Below, in pieces: positions 45,751 through 53,585 of a DNA stretch of 62,502 bases (the stretch's first letter is position 1; the number at the start of each line of letters is the position of its first letter). The notes below the pieces were generated by a model. It searched no databases, had not been told where the DNA came from, and worked only from the letters and a program-made list of their open reading frames with translations. The position numbers and the translations under genes were made by a program. This DNA comes from Alphaproteobacteria bacterium (lineage in GTDB: Bacteria; Pseudomonadota; Alphaproteobacteria; Rhodobacterales; Rhodobacteraceae), in contig JARFTV010000003.1 in the NCBI GenBank assembly GCA_029289325.1, forward strand, positions 17,168-79,669, read 5' to 3'.

Positions 45751-45751
45751 C

Positions 45752-47275
45752 TCAGACCACCGCCCCCGCATCCAGCCGCGCCAGCAAGGCCTCGGCCCCG
45801 GCCAGCACCGCCTCCCGGTGTCCCTCGGCCATCCCGTCCCAGACCCGGTACATCTGCGCCATCCGCGGATTTGCCCGGAACCGCTCCCGGTGCCGGACCA
45901 GGAAATGCCAGTAGAGCATGTTGAACGGACAGGCCCGCTCGCCCACCTTCTCCTTCACCCGGTAGCGGCAGCCCGCGCAGTGATCCGACATCCGGGCGAT
46001 ATAGGCCCCGCTCGACACATAGGGTTTTGACCCCAGCAGCCCGCCATCGGCGAACTGGCTCATCCCCAGTGTGTTCGGCGCTTCCACCCATTCGAAGGCA
46101 TCCACATAGACCGACAGGTACCACTCATGCACCGCCGCCGGATCGACCCCGGCAAGCAAGGCGAAATTCCCCGTCACCATCAGCCGCTGGATATGATGCG
46201 CATAACCAAGGTCCCGCGTCTGGCCGACGGCGGCCTTCATGCAGGCCATCCCCGTCTCGCCGCCCCAATAGACCCCCGGCAGGGCCCGCCGATGCGCCAG
46301 CGCATTCCGCTCCAGATAGGAAGGACCCTCCAGCGCCCAGATCCCCCGGACATATTCACGCCAGCCGAGCACCTGCCGGATGAACCCCTCCGCCGCCTGG
46401 ATCGGCACACGCCCCGCGCGCCAGGCGTCCTCCACCGCACGGCAGACCTCCATCGGCGACAGCAGCCCGATGTTCAGATACGGAGAAATCACCGCATGGC
46501 TCAGGAACACCTCGCCCTCCAGCATCGCGTCCTGCTCCTCGCCGAACCGGGGCAACCGCTCCGCCACGAAGTCGCGCAGCGCCTCCAGCGCCCCCGCCCG
46601 ATCGGTCGCCCAGCGAAACGGCCGCAGCCGCCCGAAATGGGGGAACCGGGCCCCGACCAGCGCCAGAACCTCCTCCACCACCGCATCCGGGGCAAAGTCC
46701 CGCGGGCGCGCCCGCAGCAGATCCGACTTCGCGGGCCTGCGGTTGTCATGGTCGAAATTCCACTGCCCGCCCGCGGGCTGGTCCCCCTCCATCAGCAGCC
46801 CGGTCTTGCGCCGCATCTCGCGGTAGAACCACTCCATCCGCAGCTGCTTGCGCCCCTTGGCCCAGGCCGCAAACTCGGCCTCCGAACACAGGAACCGGTC
46901 ATCCCCCAGCACCCGCACCGGCAGCGGCAGCGCCTCAAGGTCGCGCAGGACCCGCCATTCGCCCGGCTTCGTCGCCAGCACCTCGCCCGCGCCGAACTCC
47001 GAGGCGCGCCTGACAAGCTCCCCCGACAGGCTCTGCGTGTTTTCCGGATCGTCCAGCCGCGAATAGGCCACCCGCCAGCCGTCCGCCGCCAGCCCCGCCG
47101 CGAACTTCCGCATCGCCGCAAGGATCAGCGCGATCTTCTGCGGATGATGCGGCACCGAGGTCCCCTCACCCATCACCTCGGCCATCACCACCACATCCCG
47201 CGCCTTGTCCGCCGCCCGCAGCGCCGCGACCTCGGGCGTCAGCTGGTCCCCGAGGACCAGAACCAGCCTCACCAC
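45752..47275 (-). CDS. Iron-sulfur photolyase/cryptochrome (FeS-BCP, PhrB/CryB type)
   Basis: The product has 507 residues. It belongs to the deoxyribodipyrimidine photolyase-related family with FAD and a [4Fe-4S] cluster. Cluster cysteines are visible in TGMACMKAAV and in DHCAGCRYRVKEKVGERACPFN. The FAD-site helix GQTRDLGYAHHIQRLMVTGNFALLAGVDP is conserved. The family includes (6-4) photolyase PhrB of Agrobacterium and CryB of Rhodobacter. Its GTG start overlaps the end of the upstream SDR gene by 7 bases. Confidence 0.9.
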   Translation of the reverse strand: MVRLVLVLGDQLTPEVAALRAADKARDVVVMAEVMGEGTSVPHHPQKIALILAAMRKFAAGLAADGWRVAYSRLDDPENTQSLSGELVRRASEFGAGEVLATKPGEWRVLRDLEALPLPVRVLGDDRFLCSEAEFAAWAKGRKQLRMEWFYREMRRKTGLLMEGDQPAGGQWNFDHDNRRPAKSDLLRARPRDFAPDAVVEEVLALVGARFPHFGRLRPFRWATDRAGALEALRDFVAERLPRFGEEQDAMLEGEVFLSHAVISPYLNIGLLSPMEVCRAVEDAWRAGRVPIQAAEGFIRQVLGWREYVRGIWALEGPSYLERNALAHRRALPGVYWGGETGMACMKAAVGQTRDLGYAHHIQRLMVTGNFALLAGVDPAAVHEWYLSVYVDAFEWVEAPNTLGMSQFADGGLLGSKPYVSSGAYIARMSDHCAGCRYRVKEKVGERACPFNMLYWHFLVRHRERFRANPRMAQMYRVWDGMAEGHREAVLAGAEALLARLDAGAVV

Positions 47276-47928
47276 GGCACCACCTCGCCCTTCCAGTCGA
47301 AAAATCCGCCGGACTGCTCCGGCCCCAGCCCCTCCAGCACCCGCAAGAGGTTCCCCGCCGCCACCTCGGCCGGCACCGCGGGATGCCCGGCCCGCAAGGC
47401 AGGGGCCAACCCCGTCTCCACCGTGCCCGGATGCAGCGCCACGAAGACCGATTGCGGATGTGTCCGCCGCGCCTCCACCGCCGTGGTCCGCACCAGCTGG
47501 TTCAACGCCGCCTTCGCCGCCCGATAGCCATACCAGCCGCCCAGCCCGTTGTCCCCGATCGACCCGACCCGCGCCGACAGCACCGCAAGCCGGCTCACCC
47601 GGTCCCGTGGCATCAGCCGCAGCGCATGTTTCATCACCAGCGCCGGACCCACCGCATTCACCGCGAACTGCCGCGCCAACCCCTCCGCCGTCACCGCGCG
47701 CAGGCTCTTCTCCGGGCCGACCCCGTCCAGCACCAGCGCCCCGGTGGCGACGACCACCAGATCGAATCCCGGCTCGAACGCTCCCAGCAGCCCCGCGACC
47801 GAAGCCTCCTCGGTCACCTCCAGCCCATGCTCCCGCCGCGACAGGCCGACCACTTCACCCCGCTCCCGCAAGGCCGCCACCAGGGCAGCCCCGATCCCGC
47901 CCGAGGCGCCAACCACCAAAGCCCGCAC
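47269..47928 (-). CDS. Short-chain dehydrogenase, upstream partner of the photolyase
   Basis: The product has 219 residues. The cofactor loop is VVGASGGIGAAL, and the catalytic YxxxK is in GGWYGYRAAKAALNQLVRT. I chose the GTG at 47928, which has AAGGAG 6 bases upstream; longer frames run through an intergenic repeat. Overlap with the photolyase gene indicates cotranslation. Similar SDR/photolyase pairs occur in related bacteria. The substrate is unknown. Confidence 0.82.
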   Translation of the reverse strand: MRALVVGASGGIGAALVAALRERGEVVGLSRREHGLEVTEEASVAGLLGAFEPGFDLVVVATGALVLDGVGPEKSLRAVTAEGLARQFAVNAVGPALVMKHALRLMPRDRVSRLAVLSARVGSIGDNGLGGWYGYRAAKAALNQLVRTTAVEARRTHPQSVFVALHPGTVETGLAPALRAGHPAVPAEVAAGNLLRVLEGLGPEQSGGFFDWKGEVVPW

Positions 47929-47980
47929 ACCGAACTCCTTCACCTTTCCCGACAGATAGCGCCCCATCCCCGCGCGCCCA

Positions 47981-48020
47981 TGCCTTCCTTTCTGCAAAAA
48001 TATCCCCGCCGGAGGCACCG
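47981..48020 (-). repeat. Dispersed leader element, copy 3 (shorter)
   Basis: On the minus strand: GGTGCCTCCGGCGGGGATATTTTTGCAGAAAGGAAGG in outline (positions 48018-47982), sharing GGATA-T-rich-GCAGAAAGGA with copies 1 and 2 but with a shorter CCTCCGGCGGGG hairpin. It lies in the leader of the SDR-photolyase operon. Confidence 0.55.
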
Positions 48021-48143
48021 CCCGCTCCCCCTGGGCGCAGCGGATGCAGAACCCTCTCCCGGCAGCGCCGTCCGAGCGGGGCTCGATGCCCCCGAGGACG
48101 GCCTCCTCCGCAGAAACCCCCTTCCCTTCCGCCAAATCCCCCG

Positions 48144-48149
48144 TATAGT
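48144..48149 (+). promoter_or_regulatory. Candidate -10 element of the leu leader transcript
   Basis: TATAGT ends 8 bases before the leader-peptide ATG, so a transcript started here would begin at or next to that ATG. No clear -35 hexamer precedes it. Confidence 0.35.
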
Positions 48150-48157
48150 CGCGCCTC

Positions 48158-48244
48158 ATGACCAGGGGACACCATATCCACACCGGCGCCGGGGCCTTCC
48201 GCCCTGCCCTGCCCCTTGGCCTCCTCCTTCTTAGCCGCCTCTGA
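48158..48244 (+). CDS. Leucine-rich leader peptide of leuA
   Basis: The product has 28 residues and begins MTRGHHIHTGAGAF. It ends with a leucine cluster, LPLGLLLLSRL, with six of the last nine residues Leu, right before the stop. No ribosome-binding site is visible. The stop codon lies inside a 10-bp inverted repeat that precedes leuA. This is the layout of a transcription attenuator that senses leucyl-tRNA. It is too short for most gene finders. Confidence 0.8.
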   Translation: MTRGHHIHTGAGAFRPALPLGLLLLSRL

Positions 48245-48273
48245 GCGTGCCCCCGGGCGCGACCGCTCAGAGG
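48238..48273 (+). promoter_or_regulatory. Attenuator hairpin of leuA
   Basis: CCTCTGAGCG (48238-48247) pairs with CGCTCAGAGG (48264-48273) over a 16-nt loop. The 5' arm contains the last Leu codon and the stop of the leader peptide, so a stalled or terminating ribosome would control its folding. No T-run follows, so whether it is a terminator or antiterminator is open. Confidence 0.6.
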
Positions 48274-48320
48274 TGACCAGCGCCCAGGCCCAGCGAAGCT
48301 AAGAAACAAGGACCACCCAA

Positions 48321-49883
48321 ATGACCCAAGACCGCGTCGTCATCTTCGACACCACCCTGCGCGACGGTGAACAATCCCCCGGCGCCACCATGACCCATGA
48401 GGAAAAGCTGGAGATCGCCGGCCTCCTCGACGAAATGGGCGTCGACATCATCGAGGCGGGCTTCCCCATTGCCTCCGAAGGCGACTTCGCCGCCGTCTCC
48501 GAAATTGCGAAACGGTCGAAGAACAGCACGATCTGCGGCCTCGCCCGGGCGAACTTCAAGGACATCGACCGCTGCTGGGAGGCGGTGAAGCACGCGCCCT
48601 CCCCGCGCATCCACACCTTCATCGGCACCTCGCCCCTGCACCGCGCGATCCCGAACCTCGACATGGACCAGATGGCCGAGCGGATCCATGAAACCGTGAC
48701 CCATGCCCGCAACCTCTGCGACAATGTCCAGTGGTCGCCGATGGATGCGACCCGGACCGAACCCGACTACCTCTGCCGCGTGGTGGAGATCGCGATCAAG
48801 GCCGGGGCGACGACGATCAACATCCCCGACACCGTCGGCTACACCTATCCGATGGAGTCGGCGAAGATCATCAGGATGCTGCTGGAGCGGGTTCCGGGGG
48901 CCGACCAGATCATTTTCGCCACCCACTGCCACAACGACCTCGGCATGGCGACCGCCAATGCCCTCGCGGCGGTGGAGGCCGGCGCGCGGCAGATCGAATG
49001 CACGATCAACGGCCTGGGTGAGCGGGCCGGGAACACGGCGCTGGAAGAGGTGGTGATGGCGATGCGGGTGCGGAACGACATCCTGCCGTTCCAGACCGGG
49101 ATCGACACCACGAAGATCATGAACCTGTCGCGCCGCGTCTCTCAGGTCTCGGGCTTCCCGGTCCAGTTCAACAAGGCCATCGTCGGCAAGAACGCCTTCC
49201 TGCACGAATCCGGCATCCATCAGGATGGCGTCCTCAAGAACGTCCAGACCTTCGAGATCATGCGGCCCGAGGATATCGGGCTGACCCAGAAGAACATCGC
49301 GATGGGCAAGCACTCCGGCCGCGCCGCCCTGCGCGCCAAGCTGAAAGAGCTGGGCTTCGACCTCGCCGACAACCAGCTGAACGACGTCTTCGTCCGCTTC
49401 AAGGCGCTCGCCGACCGCAAGAAAGAGGTCTACGACGACGACCTGATCGCGCTGGTCTCGGATGAGCAGACCAACGACGCCTACGAATTCCTCCAGCTGA
49501 AGAAGCTGCGCGTCGTCTGCGGGACCGAGGGGCCGCAAGAGGCCGACATGATCCTGACCATTGACGGCAAGGACCACCACATCGACGCGACCGGCGACGG
49601 GCCGGTGGATGCGGCGTTCAACTGCGTGAAGATGCTCTTCCCCCACAAGGCGCGGCTGCAGGTCTATCAGGTCCATGCCGTTACCGAGGGGACGGACGCG
49701 CAGGCGACCGTCTCGGTCAGGCTGGAGGAAGAAGGCCGGATCGTCACCGGCTCCTCCGCCGATACCGACACGATCGTCGCCTCGACCCGGGCCTATATCA
49801 ACGCGCTGAACCGCCTCATCATCCGGCGGCAGAAGACCGCGCCGGGCGAGGATGTGAAGACCGTCTCCTATCACGGCGAGTGA
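48321..49883 (+). CDS. leuA: 2-Isopropylmalate synthase
   Basis: The product has 520 residues. It condenses 2-ketoisovalerate with acetyl-CoA, the first step of leucine synthesis. The N-terminal TIM barrel has TTLRDGEQSPGATM and HCHNDLGMATANALAAVEAGA. The C-terminal regulatory domain, where leucine inhibits, ends near ITGSSADTDTIVASTRAYINALNRL. AAGGA precedes the ATG. It is preceded by a leucine leader peptide and hairpin, and followed by a terminator. Confidence 0.97.
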   Translation: MTQDRVVIFDTTLRDGEQSPGATMTHEEKLEIAGLLDEMGVDIIEAGFPIASEGDFAAVSEIAKRSKNSTICGLARANFKDIDRCWEAVKHAPSPRIHTFIGTSPLHRAIPNLDMDQMAERIHETVTHARNLCDNVQWSPMDATRTEPDYLCRVVEIAIKAGATTINIPDTVGYTYPMESAKIIRMLLERVPGADQIIFATHCHNDLGMATANALAAVEAGARQIECTINGLGERAGNTALEEVVMAMRVRNDILPFQTGIDTTKIMNLSRRVSQVSGFPVQFNKAIVGKNAFLHESGIHQDGVLKNVQTFEIMRPEDIGLTQKNIAMGKHSGRAALRAKLKELGFDLADNQLNDVFVRFKALADRKKEVYDDDLIALVSDEQTNDAYEFLQLKKLRVVCGTEGPQEADMILTIDGKDHHIDATGDGPVDAAFNCVKMLFPHKARLQVYQVHAVTEGTDAQATVSVRLEEEGRIVTGSSADTDTIVASTRAYINALNRLIIRRQKTAPGEDVKTVSYHGE

Positions 49884-49891
49884 CGGAAAAG

Positions 49892-49920
49892 CCCGAAGTG
49901 TCCACGGTGGACATTTCGGG
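49892..49920 (+). terminator. leuA terminator hairpin
   Basis: CCCGAAGTGTCCAC-G-GTGGACATTTCGGG, a 14-bp stem with one G-T pair. It lies 9 bases after the leuA stop. Its centre contains GTCCA-N3-TGGAC copy 2. Confidence 0.65.
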
Positions 49921-50042
49921 CAAGCCCATGCAAAACATGACACATTCCGTGGACGTTAACCTTTTGGAAAGGTCCGTCCACGCCCGCCAAGGAACATCCG
50001 CCGCCTCTCGCGGTTTCTCTCCTGCAGCAAAGGGAGAGGCCG

Positions 50043-50597
50043 ATGCAGCACGAACACGGGATGCACATGGGCTGGGGCCGCTTTGCGGCGATGATCCTGA
50101 CCTCGACGGCGGTGATGGTCGCGCTGATGTATCAGCTTGTCTACGACTGGGACCACGTCTTCTTCAGCCGGAACCGACTGGTCGCCTCGCTGGTCATGGG
50201 CTGCGTGATGGTCGTGATCATGCTGGGCTTCATGTGGTCGATGTACAAGGGCACCGCGACCAAGGTCATCGTCCTTGCCGGCGGTCTTGTCGGGGCGGTC
50301 GCGCTGCTGGCCATCAACCGCGGTCAGGTCCTGATCGACGATACGGCCTTCATGCAGTCGATGATCCCGCACCATTCCATCGCCATCAACAACGCCCGCA
50401 AGGCCAGCATCAGCGACCCCCGCGTTCGTGAGCTGGCGGACCAGATCATCGAATCCCAGGTGAGGGAGATCGAGGAGATGCGGCTGCTGCTGGCCGATAT
50501 CGACCGGCAGGGTGAGCGCGGCGACCAGCCGCTGCCCGCCCGTCCGGCGACGCTGACGCCCGACATGGCGGAAGAGGCCCGGCAGGTGCTGGACTAG
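50043..50597 (+). CDS. DUF305 domain membrane protein
   Basis: The product has 184 residues. The N-terminus is His/Met-rich ([13 protein letters not shown]) and three TM helices follow to about residue 95. The C-terminal DUF305 part has [44 protein letters not shown]. The HH pair and Met-rich context resemble copper-handling proteins, and DUF305 proteins are often next to copper genes, though none is visible here. GGGAGAGG precedes the ATG. Confidence 0.85.
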   Translation: MQHEHGMHMGWGRFAAMILTSTAVMVALMYQLVYDWDHVFFSRNRLVASLVMGCVMVVIMLGFMWSMYKGTATKVIVLAGGLVGAVALLAINRGQVLIDDTAFMQSMIPHHSIAINNARKASISDPRVRELADQIIESQVREIEEMRLLLADIDRQGERGDQPLPARPATLTPDMAEEARQVLD

Positions 50598-50666
50598 GAC
50601 CGAGGCGGGGAACCGGCGCGGATAGCCCGCCGTTGCCGCAGGACACCCCAGCCCAAGGCTTTGCCG

Positions 50667-51686
50667 ATGCTGCACGCCAGCCTGTCCCTGCCCGCCGCCG
50701 GGCTTGTCCATGTCTCGGACCGCGATCCCGGCATCCTGCGCCGAGCCCACGGCCGCGGGTTCCGCTACATCGGACCCGACGGTGGCCCCGTCTCGGCCGA
50801 AGACATGAAGCGCATCCGGGGCCTTGGCATCCCGCCCGCCTATCGCGAGGTCTGGATCTGCGCCGACCCGCAGGGCCACCTGCAAGCCACCGGCATCGAC
50901 GCGCGCGGCCGCAAGCAGTATCGCTACCACCCCGACTGGCAGGCGCAGCGCGCCGAGACCAAGTTCGGCCAGCTGGTCGAGTTCGGCCATGCCCTGCCCA
51001 CCCTGCGCAAGGCGGTGCAGCGCGATTTGCGGCAGGGGGCGGGTGATCTGGCATTTACCCGGGCGGCGCTGGTCCTGCTTCTGGACCGCACGCTGATCCG
51101 CATCGGCGACCCGGTCTACACGGCTGAAAACCGCAGCTTCGGGGCCACCACGCTGCTGTCGCGTCACCTGCGGATCGAGGCCGGGCAGGTCAGCCTGCGC
51201 TTCACGGCCAAGGGCGGAAAGAAGGTACAGATCACGCTCCGCGACCGGCGGCTGGAACGCATCTTCAACGAGATCGGCGACCTGCCGGGGCGGCATCTCT
51301 TCACCTACATCGACGCCGAGGGCGCGGTCCGCCGCCTTCTGTCGCAGGACGTGAACGCCTGGCTTTCGGCCACGACCGGCGCGCCGGTGACGGCCAAGAC
51401 CTTCCGCACCTGGGGCGGCACGCTGGCCGCCTTCGAGACCGCGCTGACCTGGCCCGCAGGCCAGCGCATCACCCTGCGCGCCATGGCCGAAGCCGCCGCC
51501 AAGCGGTTGCACAACACCCCGGCCATCGCGCGGAAATCCTATATCCACCCCGCCGTCCTGGCCCTTGCGGATTGCCCGCCCGATGAGCTGCCCGACCGCC
51601 TTGTCCCGGCCGATCCGCTGCCCGGCCTGCGCGGGCCCGAGGCGGCGCTTCTGGGGTTCCTGACGCGGGCGGGTGCGGGGGGTTAG
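50667..51686 (+). CDS. DNA topoisomerase IB
   Basis: The product has 339 residues, the small poxvirus/bacterial type. It relaxes supercoils through a 3'-phosphotyrosine link. The catalytic tyrosine is in ARKSYIHPAVL. Active-site arginine segments include VTAKTFRTWGGTLAAFE, and the N-terminal domain has RRAHGRGFRYIGPDG and GIPPAYREVWICADPQGHLQATGIDARGRKQYRYHPDW. The ATG at 50667 gives the usual length. Its 3' end abuts the convergent LysR gene. Confidence 0.92.
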   Translation: MLHASLSLPAAGLVHVSDRDPGILRRAHGRGFRYIGPDGGPVSAEDMKRIRGLGIPPAYREVWICADPQGHLQATGIDARGRKQYRYHPDWQAQRAETKFGQLVEFGHALPTLRKAVQRDLRQGAGDLAFTRAALVLLLDRTLIRIGDPVYTAENRSFGATTLLSRHLRIEAGQVSLRFTAKGGKKVQITLRDRRLERIFNEIGDLPGRHLFTYIDAEGAVRRLLSQDVNAWLSATTGAPVTAKTFRTWGGTLAAFETALTWPAGQRITLRAMAEAAAKRLHNTPAIARKSYIHPAVLALADCPPDELPDRLVPADPLPGLRGPEAALLGFLTRAGAGG

Positions 51687-51687
51687 G

Positions 51688-52578
51688 TCAACCAGCCTCG
51701 CGCAGGTAATCCACGAAGGCCCGCAGGGGCGGGGCGGGGTTGCGGCGGCTTGGGAAATAGAGATAGGCGCCGCGAAAGGGCGGGGTCCAGTCGGCCAGCA
51801 CCTGCACCAGCGCGCCACGGGCCAGCGGTTCGCGCACCTCATCCTCGAAGAAGAAGCCGATCCCCACCCCCGCCACCGTCGCCGCGACCCGCAGCTCGCG
51901 ATCGCGCGAGATCAGGGGGCCGTCCACGGCGATCCGCAGCTCCTCGCCGTCCTTCTCGAACTCCCAGCGGTAGGGGGTGCCGGTCGAGGGGGCCAGCGTG
52001 ACCAGACAGGCGTGGTCCGACAGATCGCGCGGATGGAGCGGCGCGGGGTGGCGGGCAAGGTAGTCCGGCGCGGCGACGCAGATCATCCGAAGATCGCCCC
52101 CGAAGGGCACGGCGATCATGTCGCCCTCCAGCCGCTCGGCCAGCCGGACCCCGGCGTCGTAGCCCAGCGCCACGATATCGACCAGCGCGTCGTTCGATGT
52201 CACTTCCAGCCGCACCCTGGGATAGCGCCGCAGGAACCCCGGCACCAGCCGCGCAAGATGGGGAATGGCGACGCCGACCACATCCAGCCGCAGCGGCCCG
52301 GCTACCTCGCCCGCCGCCGCAAAGGCGGTATCCACCACCCCGTCCAGCTCGTCCAGCACCGGCAACAGCTGCTTGGCCAGCGCCTGTCCCGCCGCGCTGG
52401 GTGCGACTGACCGCGTCGTGCGGTTCAGCAGGCGCTGGCCCAGCCGATCCTCCAGCGCGCGGATCGTCTGCGACAAGGCCGAGGGCGAGACCCCCAGATG
52501 CGCCGCGGCCCGGGTGAAACTGCGGTGCCGCACCACGGCGGCAAAGGCGCGGAGTTCGGCATAGTCGCTGCCACGCAT
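51688..52578 (-). CDS. LysR-family transcriptional regulator
   Basis: The product has 296 residues. The N-terminal winged helix is AFAAVVRHRSFTRAAAHLGVSPSALSQTIRALEDRLGQRLLNRTTRSV. The C-terminal effector domain has two alpha/beta subdomains. The type with NRTTRSV often controls a neighbouring oxidoreductase. Here it is divergent from a small DUF1127 gene, with an inverted repeat between that may be its operator. Confidence 0.92.
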   Translation of the reverse strand: MRGSDYAELRAFAAVVRHRSFTRAAAHLGVSPSALSQTIRALEDRLGQRLLNRTTRSVAPSAAGQALAKQLLPVLDELDGVVDTAFAAAGEVAGPLRLDVVGVAIPHLARLVPGFLRRYPRVRLEVTSNDALVDIVALGYDAGVRLAERLEGDMIAVPFGGDLRMICVAAPDYLARHPAPLHPRDLSDHACLVTLAPSTGTPYRWEFEKDGEELRIAVDGPLISRDRELRVAATVAGVGIGFFFEDEVREPLARGALVQVLADWTPPFRGAYLYFPSRRNPAPPLRAFVDYLREAG

Positions 52579-52605
52579 TAGTTAGCCACGCTTCAAGGCT
52601 CATGC

Positions 52606-52624
52606 TGATAATGTCAGATTATCA
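52606..52624. promoter_or_regulatory. TGATAAT-N5-ATTATCA inverted repeat between LysR and DUF1127 genes
   Basis: A perfect 7-bp inverted repeat with a 5-base spacer, AT-rich against its surroundings. It contains T-N11-A, the minimal LysR-type box. Confidence 0.55.
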
Positions 52625-52671
52625 CGAAATACCAGCCGTGGCAAAAGGGCCGCCCAAGAATGGAGGCTGGC

Positions 52672-52863
52672 ATGTGGAACCGACTGAAAATCTGGTGGGC
52701 CCGCGAGGGCGATCTCATGCGGCTGCGCGGTCTGGATGACCGGCTGCTGGCGGATATGGGGCTGGAGCGCAGGGATCTGGCCGAGCGGCTCAGGGGCGAG
52801 CCGAAGGCACTGGCCCCGACAGGGCCGTGCCGCCCCGTGACCGCGGCGCGGCTGGCGCGCTAG
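52672..52863 (+). CDS. DUF1127 family small protein
   Basis: The product has 63 residues. The C-terminal DUF1127 core is LMRLRGLDDRLLADMGLERRDLAERL, preceded by the amphipathic WNRLKIWWAREGD. Some DUF1127 proteins act in RNA turnover or phosphate and stress responses. GGAGG at 52662-52666 supports the ATG at 52672 over the ATG at 52660. Its stop overlaps the stop of the convergent gene. Confidence 0.8.
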   Translation: MWNRLKIWWAREGDLMRLRGLDDRLLADMGLERRDLAERLRGEPKALAPTGPCRPVTAARLAR

Positions 52864-53585
52864 AGCGGGCCGAAGCGGTCCCGGATCGCGGCGGCATGAT
52901 CCGCCAGCGCCGGAACCCCGGCCCATTGCGCCAGAAGCGCGGCCCAGCCCAGCGGCACGAAGGTCACGTCGTCGCCCTTCACCGCGCGGCCGAAGTCCAG
53001 AATCTCGGTCGCGTGGCGGGCGATGGCGGCGGGATCGACGGGCTTGCCGCTGGACCACTGCCCGGGCGCGGCATGGAGGTAGACCAGCACCGCCCCCCGC
53101 GCGCGTTTCACGCCTTGCGTGCGCAGGGCATAGGCCTGTTTCACCAGCGTCACCGCATCAAGGTGGCGGTAGCCGTGGCCCTTGGCCAAGGTCTTGCGCA
53201 AGCTGTCATAGCGCGCCATGCCGGGGCCCCAGTCGCGGGAGTCGAACGGCTCGGTGAAGGCGGTGGCCTTGGGCGGGCGGAAGGGCTGATAGCGCCGGGC
53301 CGCGATGCCGACCAGCGTGGTCGGCGACGTTACCGCCACGTCCAGCCGGGGATGCCGCACCCCGCGCATCGGCAGTTGCAGCTCGGCCCCCAGTTCCAGC
53401 GTCTCGGGCAGGCCCATCGGCACGCCGGGCAGCGGCAGGAGATCGCGCGGACGGTCGAGGAACCAGCCGAAGGCATCGGCCACCAGCGCGGTCGCGGAAT
53501 CGGGGCTGTCAAGGTCGCTGCCGGGCAGGCGGGCAAGGGCCTGCACCGCCTTGGCCGGGACGCCGGGAAAGGGGATATGGATCAT
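52860..53585 (-). CDS. PGN_0703-type nuclease-like protein with altered active site
   Basis: The product has 241 residues. The core resembles PGN_0703-like putative restriction endonucleases: VTSPTTLVGIAARRYQPF, RDWGPGMARYDSLRKTLAKGHGYRHLDAVTLVKQAYALRTQG, and GAVLVYLHAAPG. In the family I recall GIEAKR at the PD-(D/E)xK position; here it reads GIAARR, so both the acid and the lysine would be missing. The protein may be inactive as a nuclease. This identity is from memory and moderate. It is coupled to the upstream SDR gene by a 4-base overlap. Confidence 0.55.
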   Translation of the reverse strand: MIHIPFPGVPAKAVQALARLPGSDLDSPDSATALVADAFGWFLDRPRDLLPLPGVPMGLPETLELGAELQLPMRGVRHPRLDVAVTSPTTLVGIAARRYQPFRPPKATAFTEPFDSRDWGPGMARYDSLRKTLAKGHGYRHLDAVTLVKQAYALRTQGVKRARGAVLVYLHAAPGQWSSGKPVDPAAIARHATEILDFGRAVKGDDVTFVPLGWAALLAQWAGVPALADHAAAIRDRFGPL

